In this document: positions 22,848 through 34,669 of the stretch, one piece after another
How positions within the stretch are numbered: the stretch's first letter is position 1
Layout of the letters: each line of letters opens with the position of its first letter
NCBI GenBank assembly: GCA_958298945.1
Contig: OY282606.1
Coordinates: 88,977,696 to 89,041,695, forward strand
Direction: 5' to 3'
Origin: Atherix ibis
Lineage: Eukaryota > Arthropoda > Insecta > Diptera > Athericidae
DNA: 64,000 bases
Program-made: the position numbers and the translations under genes
The notes under the pieces: model-generated
What the model saw: the letters and a program-made list of their open reading frames with translations, nothing else
Told to the model about the DNA's origin: nothing
The model's database searches: none

Positions 22848-23447
22848 AAGGCAGCATTAGAAGCTATGAAGGTATAAGTCAATAAACTGACAGAATACTA
22901 TAAGGAATGGGTTCTTCAAGTAAACATTCCAAAGTCAGAATGCTATTGCCTCACGCCGTCAGGGAAGAAGAAATTCGTAGACTGCGGATTTGGAGATAAG
23001 GATGACTCGATAATGAGGCGCGTGGTGAATCTTAAGTATTTAGGCTTGAATCGTAACAAGAACCTTAAATTCAATTTCTTTGTCAGGGATAAAATTAAAA
23101 AAGCCAACGATATATATTGTAGGCTTCTGAAAATGTGTCGCTCAGAAATCCTATGTGAGGACGTCCAACTTATTATTTATAAGCAATTTACTTATTATTT
23201 ATAAGCAATGGTCATTCTTTTCCCCAACAGTAGCAACAGAACTGCATAGGATGGAAAGGAAGATCCTACAAAAACCACAGGGCTCGGCAGATCTAGACAG
23301 ACAAAAAAGTTTATAACAAACGACAGGTTGTACCTGGGTGGCAGGCGTTTCCCATTTGTAGTATAGCAAATGAGAATAATGCACAAATGGGTTAAATCAT
23401 TACCCCATCATCAAAACATGGAAGTAAGGCAGCTAACGGATAACATA
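22848..23447 (+). mobile_element. Jockey-like LINE: RT C-terminal region
   Basis: The + strand reads Y-Y-K-E-W-V-L-Q-V-N-I-P-K-S-E-C-Y-C-L, then L-K-Y-L-G-L-N-R-N-K-N-L-K-F, Y-C-R-L-L-K-M and I-Y-K-Q, then R-M-E-R-K-I-L. This is the usual run of RT motifs D and E and the thumb in jockey-type LINEs. The N-terminal palm, including Y-A-D-D, is missing. A 20-bp tandem duplication (ACTTATTATTTATAAGCAAT) at 23166-23207 breaks the frame. Bounded on the right by MITE M2. Confidence 0.7.
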
Positions 23448-23450
23448 TTA

Positions 23451-23816
23451 GCTGTGTTCCATTGGGAAAATTTTGTTACTCACAAGTACTTCTAGCTACT
23501 CGCAACTACTCCTGCTCAAACAAATGAGTAGTTCGCATGAGTAGTTACGCATACAATTTACGGTAGGGGGATTTGACTTCCCAAAATGAAAATAGATGGC
23601 TTAGCGGGTTCGTTGGTTATGTTGAAGTGAATTTATTATATTCAAAGGTTGTACGAAACACATTCACTTCACTTCACGTTGACAAACTGAATAAACTCAG
23701 TATTGTTGTTGACTATATTGAGGTTATATTTTACTTCTGTCAGTAAATTTTGCGTTCCATCGGACATCTACTTCCAAGTACTTGTGAGTAGCAAAATTTT
23801 CCCAATGGAACACAGC
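23451..23816. mobile_element. Long-TIR MITE M2
   Basis: 366 bp with inverted ends GCTGTGTTCCATTGGGAAAA and TTTTCCCAATGGAACACAGC, continuing for about 40 bp. It shares ends and internal blocks with M1 but lacks about 150 bp of its middle. Flanks are TTA and TAT, so the target duplication is unclear. Inserted in the jockey-like fragment. Confidence 0.8.
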
Positions 23817-24033
23817 TATTATTGGAGATGTTGAGAAACTCCAAGTACCTGTCACCGTTACTTTTATTGGAGGACACAGAAGAAGCTCTAAAGCAACGTC
23901 TCCAGATCTACAAGAAGAAGATCACTCAAGGTCGGGAGCACCGAAAGGAATCAAGAAGACACAACAAGTGCACAAACATAGAATTTAGTTTTAAGATTGG
24001 TTTTAAGAATAATTGTGTAAAAACGCATGTTTA

Positions 24034-25290
24034 CCAGGTGTATTCGCTTAAATCCGCTGTTTTTAAGTCAAAAAAATACATGTTTTTTTTCATAGAAAGC
24101 AAAAACAAATTTATTCAAAGTATTTGTCCTTGCTAGCATTTTTCCTATCTCTCGGGCAATTTTTGGATACCACGCCAAAAAAATTCCTTCTTTTTCGAGG
24201 CAAACCACTCATCAAGCCATTTTCGGACTTCTCCGTAAGAATCGAAGTGCTGCTCAGCGTGCGCGTGGCCCATCGATGAAAACAGGTGGTAGTCGAAAGG
24301 GCCCAGTTCTGGTGAATAAGTGGGTTGAGGTAGTACCTCCTAGTTGAGTGTCTCCAAGTAGTTTTGGACCATTTTTGACGTGTGCGATGGTGCGTTGTCT
24401 TGGAGGAAAATTAGCTTATCATGTCTTTGCTGATAATCCGTCCTTGTTTCACGCAGAGAACGGTGCAATTTAATCAGTTGTTGGCGGTAGCGGTAAGCAT
24501 TGACAGTTTCACCAGGTTTCAACATCTCATAGTAGACGATACCCTGCTGATCCCACCAAACGCACAGCATCGTCTTCCCTCCGAATCGGTTTGGTCTTGG
24601 GGAAGATGTTGATGGTTGGCCGTGATCAACCCACGATTTCTTGCGTTTAGGATTCTTGAAATATGTCCACTTGAAATCGCCTGACTTTCTTTTTTGTCTG
24701 GCGAACAAGATTTCGCATGTGTTTTGGCGTCGCTCCATCTGCCTATCGTTCAATTCATGCGGCATCCATTTTCCGATCTTTTCAATCTTCCCCATGACAC
24801 GCAGACGCAAGGAAATGGCTGGTTGAGTAAAACCCAATTGCTCCACGAGAATTTTTTGCAATTGGGTATCGTCTTTGTCCAAAAGAGCCTGCAATTGAGG
24901 GTCCTCAACCTTCCTAGATCGATTTTCACGATTCTTGCCCCAAAAGTCAAAATTGCCGTCTTTGAACTGACGAAATTAATCTCGGCACGTTATTTCCGAT
25001 AAAGCACTGTCACCATAGGCCTCCATAAGCATTCTATGCGATTCGGCAGCCGATTTCTTCAAATTGAATTAGAAAAGCAGAGCTTCCCGCATATGCTCTT
25101 TTTCTGGCACAGAACTAGACATGATTACCAAAGTAAAAATGTATGTTGTTGTACGAAATTGCTGACAATGTGCACTGATTAATGCTGACAGATGTCAAAC
25201 TCATAAAAAAAGTATGGCGTGCCCATGGTAGCTTAATACGCTCACTCACGCAATCTATAACCAAACAGCGGATTTAAGCTTATGCACCTA
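24034..25290 (-). mobile_element. Mos1-like mariner B2
   Basis: The left TIR CCAGGTGTATTCGCTTAAAT follows TA. The right end (GCGGATTTAAGCTTATGCAC, then CTAG) lies near 25290 and is slightly eroded. Contains a broken transposase on the minus strand. Confidence 0.88.
24111..25122 (-). pseudogene. Mos1-like transposase, deletion at first catalytic Asp
   Basis: M-S-S-S-V-P-E-K-E-H-M-R-E start at 25122 and terminal TAA at 24111-24113. The longest surviving frame is 24340-24894. Intact landmarks are W-M-P-H-E-L-N-D-R-Q-M-E-R-R, W-W-D-Q-Q-G-I-V-Y-Y-E, L-Q-D-N-A-P-S-H-T and N-Y-L-E-T-L-N. The F-L-H-R-I-V-T segment before the first catalytic Asp is deleted and G-D-E-K-W is read as G-D-F-K-W. Stops and frameshifts also occur in the N-terminal domain, and a stop (E/W to TAG) follows L-E-T-L-N. 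Not functional. Confidence 0.88.
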
Positions 25291-25511
25291 GTTGTTTATA
25301 AGCGAAGATTTAAAGGTTATGGTTGGGTTAAGGATATGAGCATGTTTTTTTTTTAAAATGTAATAATTAAGGTAAATTAAATATTACATATTATTAGAAA
25401 TAAATTCAAGAATAGCCGAAAGCTAAGGATTGAAGATTCTTAAGATAAAATAGTATCAATATTGTATTAGAAGAAAAGTGTAAAATGTAAAGAATATGCA
25501 ATAAAGTAAAC

Positions 25512-26290
25512 TTGAACTTGGTAACTACGTTATCCTACAGAGCGAGATTAGTAAAGTTTTGTTTTTGTAGGGCGTTAGAAAAAATGAAACAGCAAAATTT
25601 GGGGCACAAATTTTGTATAAAGCTGGTGGGGAATATTCCTTATCAAGAGCACAAGTTTTACGGTGGCATCAAATATTTTTTAAAGGCCGAGAAGTAATGG
25701 AACAACTGATGATAATTTGAAATAAATGAGTGCTCTTGTAAGCGTCTTTATAAAAAGATCCTTAAGAGGCTTAGAAAAGAAGTTCTGCATGTCAGATCGG
25801 ATATTACAGACACTTAAATTCTCCACCATGATAATACTCCTTGCCAAACGGTCATTTCCATTAACGGGTTTTTGTCGGAAAAAGGATTCCTGTAATTCCA
25901 CAGACACCCCCTCCCCTCTCCACACTCTATTATAACTGATTAAAGACCGCGTGACATTTTTTTTGTCCAAGATAAAAAAAACACTCTAAAATGTCACAAC
26001 AGTCGATTAACATTGAAGCTGATGAATAATAGTGAGTTCCATTTCTTTGAAAGACTCGGAAAAGGTATTCTTTGTATCAGGTAGGTAAAAGGGATTCCTG
26101 TGGTTTTCCAGCTCTTCTATTCACTTTATCACAAATCGTGTAGAATTTTTTGTTCCCCAAAGATAAAAAAACACTTAATATAAGTAGTGTCGAAAAACAT
26201 GCAAAGGAGTACAATCCTTTAACGAAGTGTGAAAATAATGCATTCACGGATCTACACCTGCCCAAGGGCATGGAGGTATAAAAAAAAAAA
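25512..26290 (+). mobile_element. Mariner D3 remnant with duplicated 3' part
   Basis: The + strand gives N-I-P-Y-Q-E-H-K-F-Y-G-G-I-K, then after a large gap L-H-V-R-S-D-I-T, H-H-D-N-T-P-C-Q-T-V-I-S-I-N-G-F-L-S-E-K in shifting frames, and K-I-K-K-T-L. A second 3' segment (G-F-L-W-F-S-S, then V-P-Q-R and K-N-T at 26090-26180) repeats the first, so the C-terminal coding region is duplicated. Catalytic domain largely deleted. Confidence 0.65.
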
Positions 26291-26299
26291 ATAAAACGA

Positions 26300-29117
26300 T
26301 TGCAAAAAAACAAAACAAATCAATCAGTCTCGTTTATTTTCTGCCACTGCTCGTAGTTGACAGTTAAAATTTAATAAAGAATTAATTTTTAAAATAAATA
26401 CAATAAAAATCGCAATCAATTTATATTATTTTATAAAAAATAAATTTGTATTTTTAACATTTATCAATAAATAATAAAATATTTTCGAATGCATATAATT
26501 ATGATAATTGTAAATTTTTTTTTTTTATATAATTGGTAATAATTTTATTTTAATATCATTATTATATTATTAAATAAATTTAATTTGATAAATTTTTTAT
26601 TACAAATTGGCAGAATGGAATTTTTTTGATTATGTACTGTATTTACGAATTAACATGTTCAAATGCAATTTTTTTCTCCATATAAATCGTAGAGTACTTA
26701 TGTATGTATGCGTAAAGGAAATTATTTATTGTATCAAATAGAAGAAAAAAAAACCGCAATAACTACTATTAAATAAATATAGTACTTATTTTAATTTTGG
26801 TTATTATTATAATTTTTTTTTTGTGGTATTATATAAATGAATGAGTTTTATTTAGTCAGTTCGTATAGCTGTTCACTATTTTTATTTAATGAATATTTGT
26901 TTGGTCATAATAGTTGAAAAATGGCATCAGCATTATTATTATACTATACAATAGAATTAAGCACTAGTAGTTATCTACACATATAATTATGCTTGTATAG
27001 AATTTAACAAAATTATGGTTTAATATTTGACATTTTGTTTGAATCTTTATGCAGTATATTTGCCTATGTTTTTGCATTCTGCTTTCCGGTTTTGTGGCTT
27101 GGAATACAAGTTGAATGCAGCCGCCACTGGATTCGATTGGCACATGGCAGTAACCTCAACATGGTGAATGTTCCGTTTTTCTTCTCCTTGCTGTCGTTTT
27201 TATGCCAAAAAATTTGTCAAACAAGCCCTCATCACACTTGTTATACCCACCAACCCATAAGTCTCCACAACCATAGTCAACATGATTTTCTTGTACACAT
27301 TGTGCCCAAATCGCAATCAATGATGGTTCACCAAAGTTTCTTTCTGCAAGTGCTTCCGTGTTGATATATTTTTTTTTATTTTTTATTATACTTATTCAAT
27401 ACTAGAAATTAAAATTTCTTCATAGTGTTTGTCTGATGATATTGGTCTGATTTCAGTCATTTTGGTTATAAATTGCATGTAGAGCGCATAGGTGAATAGC
27501 AAGTAACATTTGTGTCGAATTGCAGTGGGCGTTATCGCTCTTCTTCTCTGTCATAATGCAAAAATCAAGCAACCCCAGGAGCTGTAGTAAAAGACGAAAA
27601 ATCCCATTCAAAAATGATCAAATTAAATTAATTAGTTTATTGTATAAAACCAAGCAACTACAATATCATTAATAAATTTTATTTTTATTGCAACAGTTTT
27701 TGATATGAAATTGACAAAAAAAAATTCTAAACATTTATTGGTGAATTTTTTGTGCGGAAAAAAATCGAAATCGATTGAAATGATTTGTTTTCTGGTTGCA
27801 CAGGGGATCGTTTATGGTCATAGTGTAATTTTAGCCACTTATAGTCAACGAGGAAAACAAGTAAATTTTCGTAAATCTGTCGCCTATAGGCACTACAGAT
27901 GAAATCAGAGCCGATTTGGAATGCGATTTACAGGTAAACCGTTGAAACCTGGAATATCGCCATACCACCTCCGCTACCTCAACTCATTTATAATCAAAAT
28001 AATGCTTACTGCAATGCAGGTACGACAAACAAACACGATTGGTTTTGTTTAGTTCTCTATATTCATTCAGTTACACATCTAGAGTGGCTTGGCTCGGATT
28101 CGATTGGATTTGGTCAACCACCTCATGGTCTGATCCTATTTCGTTATGAATCTCCCGACATCCATGCAGGCAATTTAAAGTACGAAATTTAGACAAATAT
28201 GTGTTACGTCTTTCGTCCTGTTATGGTAATTGTCCTTATCCGTAGGCAATTTTATGTTCGATATATGCTATCTTAAATTTTAATCGAAGTAATCCAGTCA
28301 CGTTTTATAGCCTGTTGATGGTGGTTTTAATTTTTATCTTTGTCCCAACAAATTCCATATACTATAGTTATTATTATTATATCAGTTTTTATAGAATTTA
28401 TCTAAATCTATTATCTCTACTATGGAATCATTTACAAAAACTGAAACAGATCCAAATTGTATTTGTAGTAAATTTGAACTTTTCAAATGCTGTTCAAAAA
28501 AAAACTCTACCAACTAAAAGTATAAATATTGTATACTGTAGATATGATGCCAAGAGAAATTATTAGTTATTTACTGCAGATTTTGGCAAATATCCCTTAA
28601 TTTTAATTGGTATAATTAAGTTACCTTTATATGTAAAAATTGCTTAAAATTTATTTACACAATTTAATTGTTAAAATAAAAATATTATTTATTTGCAATT
28701 GTATTCATTATATTACATATTAGATATGAATAATTTCATAGTTAATTGTTACATTGGTTAATAATTATGATAATTATATGGTTTTCATCTCGACTTTTAT
28801 ATTATTAACATAAATATTGTTTGAAAATATTTGTATAACATCAGCGCAATTATAAAAATTCTATATTTTCTGGATAGTTTTTGGATAATTATTTGAAAAT
28901 TAATTAGTACAAATTTTAGTTTAATTGTGTTAATTGGTATGCTAATTAACTTTTAAATAAAATAACAAAAAAAAAACAATAGTTAAAAAGAAAAATATTG
29001 TATGAGAGATAGCGTTAGAGATCAACAAGCTTATTTTTTATGTAACTAGGATTATGTGTTGTTTTAATGATCTAACCGTGAAGTAAGAAGTTAATAATTT
29101 TAGTTTTTATACGTGTA
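26300..29117. other. Intronic sequence; two less AT-rich islands, no element recognised
   Basis: 26300-27030 and 28320-29117 are very AT-rich. Islands at 27050-27365 and 27880-28200 are distinctly richer in G and C and non-repetitive. The first carries an open + frame of 109 codons (27035-27364) preceded by a T-rich tract and CAG at 27050-27052, but its product resembles nothing I know. The islands may be conserved regulatory DNA or unrecognised exons. Confidence 0.4.
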
Positions 29118-30425
29118 CGAGGTCTGTTCAAAAAGTATCCGCGGGTTAGGTATATTCGATTTTCGATTTTTTGTGGCGTTATGTTGGTACTCACATGTGT
29201 TACTAATGCCGACAAGTTCGGCAATTTTGAATGTTTAGTTAATTTTTGACAGCTGCTTTGCTTGCACGTGTTTTGGCTCGTCTTCGATTTTTGCTCATTC
29301 CAAAAATTGGATCGAAGAATCTGTATCAAATTTTTTGTGAAAAATTAAATTAATTGCGCGGACGCATTCTGAATATTGACTGTGGCATATGGTGAAGCTA
29401 TCTTGGACCGAAGCAACGTTTATCGGTGGTACAAAATGTTCTCAGAGGGGCGAGAAGATGTGAACGACGAAAAGCGTGCCTGTCACCCGAGCACGTCAAC
29501 AACAAACGAAAACTTTGATGAAGTGAAGAAAATAGTATTGGTCAGTCGTCGAATCACCGTTAGAAAAGTTACTGAGGACTTAAACATATCGATTGGCTCG
29601 TGCCATTTGATTTTTACCAATGATTTGGCCGTGAGACGGGTCGCTGCGAAATTCGTACCAAAATTGCTCACCTTCGACCAAAAACAGCATCGCATTAACA
29701 TTGCTAAGGAGCTGTTGGACTTTGTCCGTGATGACCCAAATTTGCTCCAGAGGGTCATAACTGGTGACGAATCATGTGTTTATGGTTATGACGTAGAAAC
29801 CAAAGCTCAATCATCCCAATGGAAGCTGCCGCACGAGCCAAGACCGGAAAAAGCGCGACAATTTCTTTCGAATGTGAAGGTTTTGCTTGTAGTTTTCTTC
29901 GGTTGCAAGGGCGTGGTGTATCATGAGCTCTTGCCACAGGGTAGAACGGTCAATAAGGAATATTACCTGCAAGTAATGCGCAAGTTGCGCTAAGCAATCC
30001 CCCAGAAACCCCCGGATTTGTGGAAGATCAAAAATTGGCTTTTGCACCATGATAACGCCCCTGCTCACGCATCGTTGCTTGAGCGCGAATTTTTGGTCAA
30101 AAATAACTCACTTATATTGCCGCAGCCACCGTATTCCCCAGATCTGCCCTCCCCTGTGACTTTTTCTTGTTCCCGAAACTGAAGAGCCCCATGAAAGGAC
30201 GACGCTACGCTATGATTGAGGAGATAACGACGGCATCGAAGGAGGGGCTGAACAAGATCACAAAAAATGATTTTTTGAAGTGCTTCGAGGATTGGGTAAA
30301 ACGTTGGCACAAGTGTATAATATCTGGTGGGGATTACTTTGAAGGGGACAAAATTGATATTCATGAATAAATAAATAGTTTTTGAAAAAAACACAAAATT
30401 CGCGATACTTTTTGAACAGACCTCG
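29118..30425 (+). mobile_element. Mariner A4, near full length
   Basis: 1308 bp with CGAGGTCTGTTCAAAAAGTA and its complement at the ends, TA on both sides. The 5' UTR, coding region and 3' UTR are all present, so this and A7 define the full family A layout here. It belongs to a subgroup with A7 (shared F-L-S-N-V-K-V, E-R-E-F-L-V-K-N-N-S variants). Confidence 0.92.
29311..30369 (+). pseudogene. GVQW3/FLJ37770-like mariner transposase with stops
   Basis: Reads from a damaged start (ATTGGATCG in place of ATGGATC) through M-L-T-V-A-Y-G-like N-terminus (lost to a stop), V-Y-R-W-Y-K-M-F-S-E-G-R-E-D-V, I-G-S-C-H, K-F-V-P-K-L-L, catalytic V-I-T-G-D-E-S, F-L-P/L-L-P-Q-G-R-T-V-N-K-E-Y-Y, then TAA at 29991-29993 where relatives have Glu. 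After it come L-L-H-H-D-N-A-P-A-H, Y-S-P-D and, frameshifted, M-K-G-R-R-Y-A-M-I-E-E-I and W-H-K-C-I-I-S-G-G-D-Y-F-E-G-D-K. The second and third Asp are spaced as DD34D in the family. The D of A-P-C-D is frame-disrupted (L-P-S-P-V-T). Not functional. Confidence 0.9.
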
Positions 30426-30860
30426 TATATTTAGAAATAAGAGGGGCTAAGAGGAATAAATTATTTACTTGTGCCTAAATTTCCGTTTATACTCGTAGGA
30501 GATTTTGTTCTAGTTGACTGGAAATAAAAAAATATTTTTTCATCCCCATCAAAGACGTTTCTGTGGGCACTTATTCATCGGTGGAGGTGTTGCTTCCACT
30601 CTTCTAGAAGGCTTCAACTGGAATCAGTTTCAGACTTTCGATTACATACATTGAGGAAAAAAAAGTCACTTTAACTAAGAAGGGTGCTAGGGAATCTCAA
30701 AATCTCATTTGTTAATAAAAGCTTGTTGATGGATTCAATGTGAGTCGATGGTCCGGTCTCATAAAGGCCCTCCAAAGGAACATTCCTTATCAAGAGTAAA
30801 CGTTCTTCGGTACCATAAAAATGCTTTATGACACCGAAGACTCGACTTAAATTAAAAAAA
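30426..30860. mobile_element. Jumbled mariner D scraps
   Basis: About 30540-30620 resembles the 3' coding end of D on minus (compare 50830-50900). About 30770-30840 resembles the D N-terminal region on + (N-I-P-Y-Q-E-x-T-F-F-G-T-I-K). The order and orientation are scrambled. Low confidence in boundaries. Confidence 0.4.
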
Positions 30861-30864
30861 AAGC

Positions 30865-31630
30865 TTGCCTGTGAAGTTTTAATGCATCCACCCCAAACAT
30901 AGCTCCCTCAAACTACCACTTGTTCTGATCTCTCCAGTACTCAAAACGCTGTCTTCAAAAAAAGGCCTGCAAAAACTAATTGATTAAGTTTTTCAACCAA
31001 AAATTGAAACATTATCGATAATAATGGAGAATATTTGGTTTGAATAATTCTACTCGAAAACGCTACGAACTTTTTCGACTAACCAATATTAATTTCTAAC
31101 TGATATTAGATGAATGTTTATTGTCCATAACCCTTTACATTAATTATTACTATTTTCTAAATCGACTTGTTACTAATTTTATTATTGCAGATAATTATAA
31201 AATTTAAAAAAAATTCACAATTATAATTTTTAATTTTTTCTTTTTTCAAAATAATTCTTTTTTTTTAAATCGTTTTCCATAATCGAAAATATTAAGAAAG
31301 ATTATAAGAAAATATTTTTTCTCTCTCTATATTTAAAAGTTATTTTTCTAAAAATTTTAATTATTAAATTTCATATTGTATTTCATAACAAATATAAAAT
31401 ATAATTTTGATTTAAAAAACAAATAAAATCGCAAATACTATTATTGATAAAAATTATGCATAAAATTATTTAATAATGAAGTAAAACTTTTGGTATAGAA
31501 CTAGTAGAATAATTTTCATTTAATATAATTAATAGAGTTTTTTTTATCTTGCAAATAACAATAATCGAAAAGTGCATAGAAAAACAGTATTTTTTTTAAA
31601 ATGAGTAAATCATTACACTGAGAACAGTAA
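30865..31630 (+). repeat. Repeat R2, copy a: mariner K-type 3' end plus AT-rich tail
   Basis: Begins with E-V-L-M-H-P-P and D-Y-H-L-F-like remnants of a cecropia/Hsmar1-type transposase. It continues through TACTCGAAAACGCTACGAAC and TTTTTCGACTAACCAATATT to TAAATCATTACACTGAGAA. The same sequence, with indels, is at 35325-35790. Confidence 0.65.
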
Positions 31631-31850
31631 AAGTTCTTCGGTGTCATAAAAATGCTGTACGCCACCAAAGGTCTTTTACTCTTAATAAGGAGTATTCTCC
31701 ATAGGCTCGCTATAACTTCACGTATAATACTTTGTAGGTCCGCGTGGTTACTGAACGAGGTGGGAGCTTGTATTGCATGTCTAGGAGAGACTAGCATAAA
31801 AGCTAAGTTCACAATAATGCCACATTACTGTCAATCAAGCTAGTGTCAAT
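31631..31850 (-). mobile_element. Mariner D N-terminal scrap
   Basis: The minus strand carries GGAGAATACTCCTTATTAAG and the following A-K-D/V-L-W-W/F-G region of family D. Abuts R2. No ends. Confidence 0.45.
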
Positions 31851-33221
31851 ATTTTTCGTCATATCTCGCACTCACCTTTAAAAACAGTTTTTTTAAAATA
31901 ATTAATAAAGTTTTTATGGAAATCTTATATTTTTGAATGTTATTTTTAATATATCTTCCATATAACAATAAATATTTGAAGATATTATTAATTTATATAT
32001 TTTGATAAAGATTATTTCGATTAATATAGTAAAATTTGCTATAAATTATAATTGTAATGTCAGGCAATTAGTCGAAAAAAAAGTCTATAAAATTGATCTA
32101 CTTTAATAAGAAATTCTAGCACCAATGTTCCCTTAAGCGGTTGTTTTTTTCTTACAATTTATTCGAAATACTAATTTCAAATAAAAACAGAAAAATAGAT
32201 TTTATCATTTTTTAAATAAATTATTAACATATTATTTCTCTTTTTTAAGTATGACACGTTCAATTATATTGAATTTACTGTCTCTATTATTAATCATTAT
32301 TGGCGAATATTTAAATAGAGTTTCCTTATTATAGCTGCTGGTAGAAAGTTAAGTATAGTCTATAGATACCATTAAAATATATATAAGTATATTAGAAGAA
32401 CAGAAATATAAGCAGATACGAAGTAATATTAAACTAAATAAATAGATTTATACAAATAGGGAAGCGCCCTAGTATTATAGATCAGTAGTAGAAGAGTGGA
32501 GGATAAATTTTTAACATTTCAAAAGAAATGAATTTATTCAAGTTTTCAAGTATACTATTCCCTTCAGTGTTGCTATAGAGCATTTGTCTTGCGTTTATTC
32601 TTATTGGCTGTCTAAATCCATAGAAGTGCGTAAATTTCCATTTCTTGGGATTATCTTGATAGGAATTTCGATTAATCAAAATCTGAATTAGGGAGAAGGC
32701 CTGGAACAAGGACAAAGTTTTGTTTCTCTTTTCTAGTATTTTTGTCAAGTTCTTCTCCTCAACCCCTAATACGAGTATACTGATCCGTATTTTCTACATT
32801 GTAATCATACTCATATCTATTCATATTGATCCAATCATTTCTTTTATATACAATAGTAATTGTACTAAGATTGTCGATTGATTTTGAAACCAAGCTATTT
32901 TTTTTTTTTTTTTTGTAAATTTTCCAAATTCACTTTTATTAAAAGATTTTTTTTTATCTATATTAGAATTTTTGGATAAAAACGAAGATATATTTATATA
33001 ATATTCTTCATTTATCCAAAATTTATTATTAATAGTTAATCAATTTTATTGATCGATTATTATTATTATTATTATTATCAATATTAGAATATTAAATATT
33101 TTAATAAAATACTCTCATACAAATAGGATTATATTATTGGAATGAATTATATAAATTAATAATAATTTAAATAAGTGGATTTTAATAATAATTCTATCTG
33201 AATATTTTATGTATTATAGTA
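31851..33221. other. AT-rich intronic sequence with ATT microsatellite
   Basis: Nothing recognised apart from an (ATT)n tract at 33056-33079 and long T runs near 32890-32915. Confidence 0.5.
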
Positions 33222-34173
33222 TTGGGTTGTCCGGAAAGTAATTTCGTTTTTTGGTGGGTATGGCAGTATATCCCATCCAAGCTCTAAAAGCTTTTGCCGA
33301 GTGGTCAAACTTATATGTGGCATCGCATTACCCTGTTGGAACCATAAACCTTTCCTATTGACCAATTCTGGCATTTTTTCTTTAAGTGAATCATTTAATT
33401 TGTTAATCAAAAAAGGGTGCTGCCATCAAACAGATAGCATAACCTTTTTTTTTGATGAATATTGGCTCTCGAGATGCTTTGATCCAGTTCATCTTTACTA
33501 CTCCAGGATCTTTTGCGCTTAACATTGATGTAGACAACACATTTCTCGTCCTCAGTGATTATATGCTTCAAAAATGGATAATTTTCTTGGCGTTTGAGAA
33601 GCAAATCACAAACGTCAATGCGACGGTACAAATTTTTTCCGTAAGAAGATGAGGAAGCCATATATCGAGCTTTAAGATAAAACCTAGCCGTTTCAATTGA
33701 TCATGAACAGTCGTATTCGATAAATTTAATCTCGCAGTGATCTAACGAATTGTTATTCGCCACTAATGCCTTTATTGTATCTTCATCAGCTTTAACTGGC
33801 CTTCCACAATGTGGTGCATCTCGAGATCAAAATTGCCGGATCGAAATTTTACAAATGAATTTTGGCACTGGCGCTACCTTAACATATCTTCTCCATAAAC
33901 ATATTTTTATATACATCTTCTCCATAAGCTTGAACAGCATTTTTATCTTTTCTATAGTAAAGAAGTAAAATATGCCGAAAATGCTGTTTTTCACTTTCCA
34001 TATTTAAAAGGGTATCAACCAAAAACTACTGTGCAGAAACAATCGAATTTTTTCCTTGCTATATCAGCTGTCAAAATACATATGAATATGCGGCTTAAGT
34101 GTGAAGTTGGTTGTGGAAAATACATTTTAGTCCTCTGTTGGGAAACAACGAAATTACTTTCCGGACAACCCAA
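33222..34173 (-). mobile_element. Cecropia/Hsmar1-like mariner C with TIRs
   Basis: TTGGGTTGTCCGGAAAGTAA at the left and the matching complement at the right, flanked by TA (33220-33221, 34174-34175). It is 952 bp, shortened from about 1.3 kb. The TIRs are nearly perfect for at least 28 bp, unlike the coding region, which is heavily damaged. Confidence 0.92.
33240..34002 (-). pseudogene. Hsmar1-like transposase, C-terminus deleted
   Basis: Starts M-E-S-E-K-Q-H-F-R-H-I-L-L at 34002, as in cecropia/mellifera-type mariners. Further landmarks on minus are K-N-A-V-Q-A-Y-G, V-H-D-Q-L-K-R-L-G, R-I-D-V-C-D-L-L-L-K-R-Q-E-N, I-I-T-E-D-E-K-C-V-V-Y (G-D-E-K-W in relatives), N-V-K-R-K-R-S-W, K-M-P-E-L-V-N-R-K-G and W-F-Q-Q-G-N-A-M-P-H, where Gly replaces the second catalytic Asp. 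After L-G-W-D-I-L-P-Y-P-P the sequence runs into the TIR, so the third Asp is lost. Many stops and frameshifts. Confidence 0.88.
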
Positions 34174-34598
34174 TAATAATAAAATTTATTATTATATATC
34201 TGGTCATATTCTATTAAAAATAAGAGGATTTTTTTAACAAAAAAAGAAATATATAAATTTTAAATTTTGATATTAGTTATGTATTAATATTTTTCAAACA
34301 TTCTTTTTCTAACGATTTTTTGAATTTTTCTTTTTTAAAGTCTTTTAAACATTTTGATTTGTATAATATTATATAATAAAGTTTCAGAATTATGTAAAAT
34401 TTTCTAAAAAATTCTATTCTGTTTTTTTATTGGTTATTTATTAATTGATAAATTAAAAATTTTATTACTTTTTTCCAAAACAATCAATTTGAAGACACTT
34501 AAAGATTTTTGTGTACCGAAAAAATTTATTGAATTCGGTGAAGTGTATCAAAAGTTATTCAAATTAAAAAATACATTAGAATACAACGCTAAATCGCA
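34174..34598. other. AT-rich spacer
   Basis: Nothing recognised. May include the decayed 5' end of the K mariner. Confidence 0.4.
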
Positions 34599-34661
34599 AT
34601 ATTTTACAATACTACTTCCACAAAGGCGATAAGCCTTTATAGAAGTAGTATTGTAAAATAT
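34599..34661. repeat. Strong hairpin, 29-bp arms with 5-base loop
   Basis: ATATTTTACAATACTACTTC continues as CACAAAGGC, loop GATAA, then GCCTTTATAGAAGTAGTATT and GTAAAATAT. Only two C-A mismatches in 29 pairs. It lies just upstream of the K transposase remnant. Confidence 0.85.
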
Positions 34662-34669
34662 ATTAGTAA

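Noticed and set aside
27035..27364. 109-codon + strand open frame as a protein-coding gene
   Set aside because: Cysteine- and aromatic-rich translation without domain features and no convincing donor site; kept as an unexplained island, not a CDS.
33056..33079. (ATT)n tract as a structured feature
   Set aside because: Ordinary microsatellite in an AT-rich genome.
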